DNA from: JAHZMA01 sp965205905
GTDB lineage: Bacteria > Pseudomonadota > Alphaproteobacteria > JABAAW01 > JAHZMA01
Assembly (NCBI GenBank): GCA_965205905.1
Contig: CBDBHZ010000012.1
Span: forward strand, 515,726-579,725
Reading direction: 5' to 3'
Length of the DNA: 64,000 nt
This document shows, piece by piece, positions 20,201-29,290 of the stretch. The translations under genes were made by a program, and so were the position numbers. The stretch's first letter is position 1, and each line of letters opens with the position of its first letter. The notes below the pieces were generated by a model. It was given only the letters and a program-made list of their open reading frames with translations, did no database searches and was not told where the DNA came from.

Positions 20201-23200
20201 TCAATTCTATCAACCGTGCCGTCATTCGGGATAGCTTTTGTAATATCTTTGGTGGTATCGCCATCATTAAAGTCAATGGTGAGGTCTGTTGGTAATGGAG
20301 AATTGCCATTTGTATAGAATATTGTTTCTTTAACCTGCACTTGTGTAATACCGCCCGTGCCATTAATCGCGCCACCGGGTAGATTGATGGTAACAGTCGC
20401 TGTGGTACCCTCACGCACATCATATTCAAGTGCGCTAAATTGAATCGTTGGGTCACTGATGGTGAACGTAATCTCATTAGGCGTATCAGCGCGTGTATCA
20501 GCAAGCCAATCAGGATTTGGCGTAACGCCATCAGCGAGTAGGTCTAGCAACTTAATAACCGTTGTTGAGGTAACAGCACCCAAAGCACTGCCCACAGGTG
20601 CGGTATAGTCAATATCAACTGATTCAGGCTGAGTTGCCAAAATCGGAACAGGCGGCCCATCAACATCGCTTGCCGAAACAGCAAGACTGGCATCTGGCGT
20701 AAATTTTGTGTTAATCGGTATATCCATATCGACGAGTGCATTGCTATTCAACTGAACCTTATATGTTGCCGTGGCACCCGCGCGCATATTCACTGACGCA
20801 ATATTAAAATTCAGACCACTATCAAGCACAGTCGCGGTGGTTGTTGGGATGGTTGCACCCACGCTAATAGCCGCTGGCCATGCCACAATAACGGGGTCAC
20901 CCGGATTAACTGGTGGTATTGCATTGCCTTCACTGGCAGTATCAAATGTATATGTGTAAACTTTACCGACCGTATCCGTGATAGGAATCGTGAAGCTGGC
21001 AGGACCAGTATCAGTTCCGATAAGAAACTCAGCCTCTACATAGTCTGTATCGCTATTCAAATCATTGGTTATTTTTATTGGAAGCTTAATGGTTACGCCT
21101 GCATTACCACTAAGTTTAGCATCTACCGCAAGCGTGCCACCTTGCCGTATATCATGCAGTGCCAGAGCAAATTCTACAACTGGATTTTGAACAGTGATTG
21201 TTGAATTAGTCGGCGCTACTGGAATCAATTTATCAATCGCGTTACCATCTTTATCGGTATCTTGCGGCCATACAGGATTGCTTGCTAAGACTGCATTGGC
21301 TGCATTAGCCGTATCAAAATCATAAACCACTTCGGTACCATCTGCGGGACCAATATAAGAGAGTGTTTTGCTTTGCTCGCCATCAAGGAAATTCAGAAAT
21401 TCAAAGGCATCTGGTAAATCTGCTACACTAGGGGTGCCAACATTCTCTCTACCAGTAATCAGAATAGGCACATCAATCGCACCGATGGCAGGGCTATCAA
21501 GCGTCACTGTTATCGTGGCAGTCTGCCCCCCAACAATCGTCTGTGTTCCAGATACAGGCAGTTCAAATGAAATACCCCTATCGCGAATTTCTATTGTTGC
21601 TTCTGTAACCGTGGTGCCTGCCGCAAAATCATTTGACCAATCACCATCAGTCGTTAAGAATTCATATTTAACTTCTGCAATGGTCGCATCATCAGCATCA
21701 TAATCCAATGTGCCTTCGCCCGTTGTGCCATCAAGCGACATGGTTACAACAGTCGGCGTTCCCACTGTGCCATCAGTCATTGTATATGTTTTGTTCAGCG
21801 CGATTGTGCGGTTGGGCGCACCGACTGGTAACACCCACGTAACGGGCGCTTTAACCTTAATGGTGGCTTTTGAATCGCGATAGATAGACTGAGTCGCAAC
21901 AGCGGCATCAAAATCAAGCACTATTCGTTTGAGCTCAACATTCAAAACATCATCAGCGCCGCCATCTTGCTTGATTTCCAACCATTTCGGCCAGTTGCTT
22001 TGCGTATCATCAAAACTATAAGTTACTGTATTGCCTGCCTCGTAAGTGGCAAACACCCCTTGTTCAACAAGCTCGGTAGTCGCGCTTGTCAAAACAGTTA
22101 CAGGCACATCTGCGCCAGCCACTGGCGTAACCCCATCATCAACACTGGTTTTCAATGTAACAGGCAAGCCCGTTGCCTCCGCTACGGTCGCATCTAATAT
22201 GACTGTGCTGGTATGAACAGTTTCTGAAGTGCGCTCAAGCGCCACATCCGCGCTAAACCCGATAGTTGCCGTAACGCAAGCCGTTACCTCATCTTTGGTG
22301 CTATCAACACCAAAAGCTTGATTCCATGTTGCGCCACCGCCAACGCTAGCAACATCAAATTCAAATTTGAGTTTTGTATTATAGGGGTCGCTATCAGTTG
22401 TTGGGTCATAAGTGAATGTGCCCACACCATTTGTAAAAACAACTGTTACATCCTTATAGCTAACCGCTGGCGTGCCAGTGCCTTCGCATAATGTCTTCGT
22501 TACTTTCAGTGGTATGGTTTCAGTGCCAGCAAATGTGCCACCACTTAATGTTACGCCCACATCAACAGTATCACTTGTATGATTCACGCGATAAATAGCA
22601 TCGGTCGCCGTTTTATCAGAAAGAGTAAAACTAATATCATCACTTAACACAGTCAGTGTGCTGGTTATTTGCGTGGTGCCCTCTTTAACCCCTTGAGCCG
22701 CTGGCCAATCAACAGTTGCATCATCAGCATCAGTATCATCTAGCGAAAATTCAATTATCGTTCCGCCTGTAAGTGTTGCATCCGAAAATTGATAGGGTTG
22801 GCTCGAGATTGTGTCGCCATCAGCAAATGTAACGCTTGCATAGCTATAAGTCGCGCCACCATCTGTGGTATAACGTATCGGCACAATGGTTTCGCCTACC
22901 GCAGGTGACGCCATCACCAACGCGATGTCTTTTGTGGCACCCACTGCAATTGGATCATCTGGCTCAAAGAAATCAACCGATGGGTCAAGCACCGTAACGG
23001 TTACATCTGGCTTACTGCTACCTTCATTAACCCCTACTGGCCACGGTTCTATTGCAAGACTTGTATTGATATCTAGCGCACTTGCCGTATTGCCATCGCT
23101 ATTATCATCAAATTCAAATTTAATCGTATCATCTTTATTATCCAATAAAGCATTATAATCAAAGGACCCAGATGAACCATTGATAGGTATATCAACATTG

Positions 23201-26200
23201 ACATAAGTTGCTGGTTGCGCCACGCTACCAGAAGGTGTTGTGATGAGTTTAATTGGAATTGTAAGCGCTGTTATGGTTGGGTTTAATAAACGAACATTGA
23301 CCGTTACCTTAGCGCCCGCACGCACAGTCGTCAGCTGAGCAGCATCAAAATTAATCGCACCATCAACAACATTAACTGTTGCCGTATTCAGCAACGGATC
23401 ATCTATATTTAGTTTGACACCCGCAGGCAATGCTGAGCCAAAATCATAAGTAACGATTGTGCCACTAGAACTCGCTGGTGCTGTATAAGTGAAAGTGCCA
23501 GTTTTAGTGCCATCCAGAATTTCAACATCAGGCACCGCAGGCGCGTTAGCAGAAGTAACAGTAATTGGAATATAGATTGTACCAGACGCAGGGCTTGCCA
23601 ACTCTATTGTAATTGTTTCCGGAATTGTTTCACGCGCATCATAAGTGTTTGGCGAAAATTTGATAGCGCTATCTAGCACTGTTATCGTGGTTATAGGGGT
23701 GGTTGTGCCAGCCGTAATGCCATTAGGCCATTCAACATTATTGACAGGGTCAGCCGCATAACCATCGCCATTAACATCAAATTCATATCTTACAGTTGTG
23801 CCTCTGCCACTGGCATCAGCAATATAGCTAAATGTGTTGTTGATGATAGCACCATTAGCAAACACAGCTGTTTCATAGGTAGGTGGTCCTGCCACCCCAC
23901 CCGATGTGGTTGTTACTTTCAGTGGCACTTTGGTTTCACCAATCGCCTGCCCCGGTAGGTTAATGTCAATATCAACACTTACGCCTTCGCGCACATTATA
24001 GCTAGCCACATCAAAATCAATATCAGCACTGGTAACTGTAACCGTAGCACTGCTAGGTGTGCCAGTTTTCAAACCACCCGATAATGTGCCAAGCGTGTAG
24101 GTGAAAACACCATTTGCCGTTGCGGTATAGGTGAAAGTGCCGTCTGAATCGCCATCAGCAATCGACACATCGGCAACCGCAGGCTCACCAACAGGTTCCG
24201 TAATTGGAATCTTAACATCATTATCAGCACCGCTGCCAATAGCGGGCGCTACCAACTCCACCTTAAGCGTTACAATATCACCTACACGCGCAGGGTAATT
24301 CCCTTGTTCAAACTGGACACTACCATCGCGCACTGTGATTGTGCTGTTATTAAGCGTTGCATCTATATCAAACAATCCAGCGGGCCAAGGGGAATTATCA
24401 TTAGCATTAGGATGGAAATCAATAGTGTTATCAAATTGATAAAACACAGTAGCACCTTCTTCATTTGCAGGCGCAATATAATCAGGCAATGCTTTACTGA
24501 CTTCACCAGGAACAAAATCAGCATCTAAAAAGGTGGTTGTTGTGCTGCTTGATAATGTAACTGTTCTCTTATATGGCACTGATGTTGGGCCACTCACTCC
24601 ACCCGGTATATTTATCGTTACCACTCCTGTTTGGGTCGGGTATATATGATGTTCCTTCGCATCAAACGCAATGCTATTACTTTTCACTGTTACTTGAGCG
24701 TTCGTTACCGTTCCGGGTTTCAAGCCATCAATCGTGCTCATATCGTCAAATATGAATTCAACCACTGTGCCAGCTGTGCCAGTGATTGGCGTATAAGGGA
24801 AACTGCCACCAACACCGCCCGTTATAGGAATTATATCATCCGTATAAGTTACGCCACCATCTGTGCTATAGCGTATCGGAACATTTATTGTTTCACCAGT
24901 AGCAGGCGCCGTTGCCAGCTCCACTGCTACCATTATCGTGTTGGTTTCACGCACAGTGTAAGGCGTAGCGGGTTGCACAAAATTAACCGCGCTATCAGTA
25001 ACAGTAATCGTGCTCGTAGGCGTTGTTGTGCCAGCAGTAATGCCATCAACAACCGTAGTGCCATCAGCTAACACAATCGTCTCGTTATCACTTGCAGTAT
25101 TAAAACTATAAGCAATGGTGGTGCCGGGGGCAACACCTGTTGAATCATAATCGTGCGCATTTTGACGTAAATTCGCAGAAATAGTGCCGTCTTCTATTAC
25201 TGGAAGGCTAGGTGTGCCACCCGGTGGGGTTGTGATAACGCTTAATGGGAGGTTGGTAATACCAGTCGCGATAGAATTCGCCAATATAAGCCCTATATCT
25301 ACCGTTACACCTTCGCGCACATTATAAGTGGTCGCGCCAAAATTGATAGAGCTATCAATAATGCTTACAGTAGTGAATGTCGCCGTTTTGCCTTCGCGCA
25401 CCCCATCAGGCAGCGGCGTGCCAAATGCGTAAGTGAAAGTTGCTTTACTCGAATCTGTATGCGTAATTGTTTTCGTAACAGGGTCACCAGCATTAAATAC
25501 TATCTGATATGGATTATTAAGGGCGTCGGTTGTAACACCATCAATCGTATAAGGAATTGTCAATGTAGCATCAGCAGCGGTTGCCAACGTTACGTCAATA
25601 TCAAGAGAAAGCGTAGAGCCTTTACGCCCTTCATAAGAAGTACTTCCAAAATTTATATCGGGGTCGTCAACATCAATCCTCGCGGTCGTTATCGTGCTAC
25701 CTGCACTTACCCCTGCGGTAAAGCCTGTGCTAGCGAAACCAAAATCTATATAATCTATATCCACACCGCCAATAGGGAGGGCTGGATATGTTAAAGTCTC
25801 ATCGCTCTGACCATTGGCAATAATTACAGTTTCTGCGAAAGGTGCGGTTGTACCATCAATCAGATATATCGTTCCTGCCACTGGCACCGTAATGCTACCG
25901 CTTGAATGGGTGACAGAATGGCTTAACAGCACTTTAACATTAACAGATGCGCCCCCCCGTACAGAATAATTAGCTGCATCAAAATCAGCTTCAATTTCAC
26001 GTATCGTTGCCACTATATCCGATTTTGTGCCTGCAGTCACGCCATTTGGCAATGTGCCAAAGCTAAATTCTACCGTTGAGTCTTTCGCCGCCACATAAGC
26101 TGCATTCGCTGTAAATGTTCCGACTAAAGAATTACCTGAACCTTGAGGGAACGTAATACTGCCAATAACGTAACTTGGTTTGGTAACGATACCACCAGGA

Positions 26201-29200
26201 TTTTTTTCCACCGCCAAGATAGGAATGCTAATATTATTGGCTCTTATGCCCGTCATTGTAACAGGAATAGCAAATGTATCACCGCTCAAAAAGTCAAATG
26301 CCGCATCTTGATTAAATTCAACAACCAAATCATTCACTGTAATCGTTGCTATTGTATTATTAAAAGGCGTCATATCTGCTGGCCAGTTCGCATGCAACTC
26401 ATCAAAACTGAATTCCACGATTGTGCCACCCACCTGCCCAGTCGCATCAAATTTAACAATTTTTGCTGGATCGTTATCATCAAATTTAACAGTTTCGTCG
26501 GCAGACGTTTCCACTCCATTAATCTTGACACTCAGTGGCAACACTGTTTCCAAACCAATCGCTGGGCTTGCTAATTGCACATCAATATCAACATCACCAT
26601 TTACTGCAACAGAATATTTGTCAGAAGCGAATTGAACCCTTTCATCTTTCACATCTATATCCGCTGTTGATAAACTGCCCAACGTAACAATCGCATCTGC
26701 GGTATTAACCGCACTCAGAGTAATTGCTCTTAGATCACCACGGTTATGAGTCGCTTTATCAGCCTCATAAAGCGCTGGAAGCGTGCCGATTGTATCACCC
26801 TCAGCGATTGTGAATACACCTGCATCCACGCCATCAATTTGATACGGAATTTCAATCTCTTTGATGGTAGGTGCAGCCAATTCTACCGTAATATCAACCA
26901 TGCCACCGCGCCGCACATCATAAACCGCGCTCGTGAAATTAACATCACTGCTGACAATATCAATTCTTGTCGTCTCAATGCCACTCGGGTCAGTTTGCAA
27001 CCCATGTGGTAACGTGCCAAATGTAACATCCACATGATTACCCGCCGTGCCAGCTGTTGCGTTAAACGTATAAAAACCTTCAGTATCCCCCGCAGGAATA
27101 ATTGCCTCGCCCGGTATAATAGTGCCACTTATATTAACTGGAATCTTAGTCTCAATATTAATCGGATTGACAGTAACCACTTTCACCTTAATAGAATTAT
27201 TTTCTCTTACCTTATAGGTGGCTGCCCCAAAATTAATACTGGTATCGCTGATTGCAATCGTAAATGTCTCATTATCACCCGTGCCGATGCCATTTGAAAA
27301 ATCAGACATTGTATACACAATTTCGGTGCCCAACACCGAAAGTGCGCCATTATAGGTAATATCTTTTGATTGCTCGCCAATACCAAAACTAATTGTTTGT
27401 TCAAAAATTGTTGTTGCTGTGCCGCCTTGTGGTGTTTCCACCCCAGTTACCTTAATATCAATCGGTGCTGTTGCCACCTCGTCAAGCTCTAATTGGAACG
27501 TAACATCTCTGCCCACGCCAAGCCGTAAATAATCTTGCGAAAACGTGAGAAGATTGCGATAGGTAATGGTGGCCGTTACTTCCTTTATCGCGCCTTCTTC
27601 TAGCCCTGATGATGCTGATAGATTGCTACCAAACGTTACCTTAACCACATCATCAATTGTATAATTAGTCGTAGGAAGCTTATAAACAGCCGTTGCACTA
27701 CCCTTCGCAAATATAACAGATTTACTATTATCTGTGCTAATAACCTTGCCTGCACGTAAATGTGTAATACTTAACGGCACAAGATCTGAGCCTGTTCCTG
27801 TTCTGGTCATGGTCATCGGTATATCCAGCACGCTGCCTTGCTTCACATTTGTATAGGTTGAATTATCAAATGTAATGGTATCAGTGCGTAATTGCACGAT
27901 ATGGGTTTTATTGCCATTGGTGGTAATTGTAATGCCCGCTGGCAGAGGCAACCCTATGCTAAATGTGATTGCGCTATCGGCTTCCTTACCCGATGTATTA
28001 TAAGAAAATGTCTTGCTGGTCTCGCCTGTTTGGAAATTTAATGTTTCATTATCAGGCACAGGGTCGCCGTTAGTATCAGTTCCAGCAATATCAATAACCA
28101 CATCAAATGCTTGCACCGCCGCCGCCGCCAATTCAACAGTTACATTAACTGTGTCACCATTATTCGCATTTTGCGTGGCTTGCGCAAAACCAATCTCACC
28201 TGAAACCACTTTCACAGCCGCAATATTCGGCATTCCCACTTTTATGCCACCACCAATAGTGCCAGCATCCAGGCGATATTCCCTATCACCTTCAGTGCCA
28301 TTATAATTAAGAGTCGTGCGTTTTTCAGTAATGCCATTGGGCAGTAAATCAGTAGTATCTTGATTCACTGGGAATATGACTGTTACATCTTGCCAACCAC
28401 CTCCCGTTAGATTTCTATATTGCGCATTAATGCTAATCGGGATGGTTAAATCCTCATTACTCGTCAGCCGTAAATCAATATCCACCGATTGACCGGGATT
28501 CATCAGATATTCTGTTTCTCCAAAATTGGCATAAATACCTTCTAAATCAGGGTCTTCTTGAATAGTAAATGTAAAAATTTCAAATTCGCCTGCTTGCAAC
28601 CCTGCGGGCAAATCATATTTGGGTTCTTTAGGAGTTGAATCAGCTGTTTCTGGCAAACTATAAGTTACATAACCATTTGCCGAGCTGGTTGCCGCCTGAT
28701 AAGAAAAGCTTTTGCTATCTTCGCCCTCTTCAAACACAAATTCTACCACTGATGTTTTACTGCCACTGCTACTCGGTATCACTTCTAAAACATTAACAGG
28801 CACTGTTATTTGTTGGTTCGCAGGCCTTGATAATATAATAAAGCCCTCAGCGGTTCCGCCGACTGTGACTCCTACCCCGCCTGAGATAAAGCTGACATCA
28901 TTGGTTTCTACAGTAATGGTTGTTTCGCGTGGCGCCCGCTTGCCATATTTGGTTTCCCCATCATCTGATTCAACAAAGTCAAAATTAAAACTATAGGTAA
29001 CCACATCGCCTGCCTCGCGGTCTTCAGCCAGATAGGTGAAAATTGCTGAACTTTCGCCCTCTGCCATCGTTACCACTGGACGCACGGCTGGAACGCTTGG
29101 CACACCACCAACGGCTTCTTCCAGAATAAGATTTAAGCCACCGGCAGGTGCGACGAATGCCTCATCACCCTTTGTAAGATTGATGGTAATCTCAACCTCG

Positions 29201-29290
29201 CCATCAACTGTAACTTCATAATTTTCAGCCCCAAAAGAAAATCTTGCCTCATAACTTGGTGGAGTAATCGTGGTATTAGCCGATGGCGGA
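3600..29290 (-). repeat. Array of ~75 protein-coding repeats of ~330-340 bp
   Basis: I counted about 54 repeat openings (F-x-x-x-x-Y-x-V-R-E-G type) in the upstream frame and about 21 in the downstream frame, by eye. Repeats in the first two-thirds are the most alike; those after ~11 kb are diverged and include a second module type. Similarity is at protein level; I did not see long stretches of near-identical DNA between units, so recent unit amplification is not obvious. Confidence 0.75.

Noticed and set aside
4800..29230. Numerous plus-strand reading frames of 60-146 codons across the giant gene
   Set aside because: They lie antisense to the repeat array, have no start signals and repeat the same composition; shadows of the coding strand.
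3600..29290. Naming the giant-protein repeats as Calx-beta domains with bound calcium
   Set aside because: Spacing and strand pattern are similar, but the acidic residues that bind calcium in Calx-beta are not conserved across the repeats I read.
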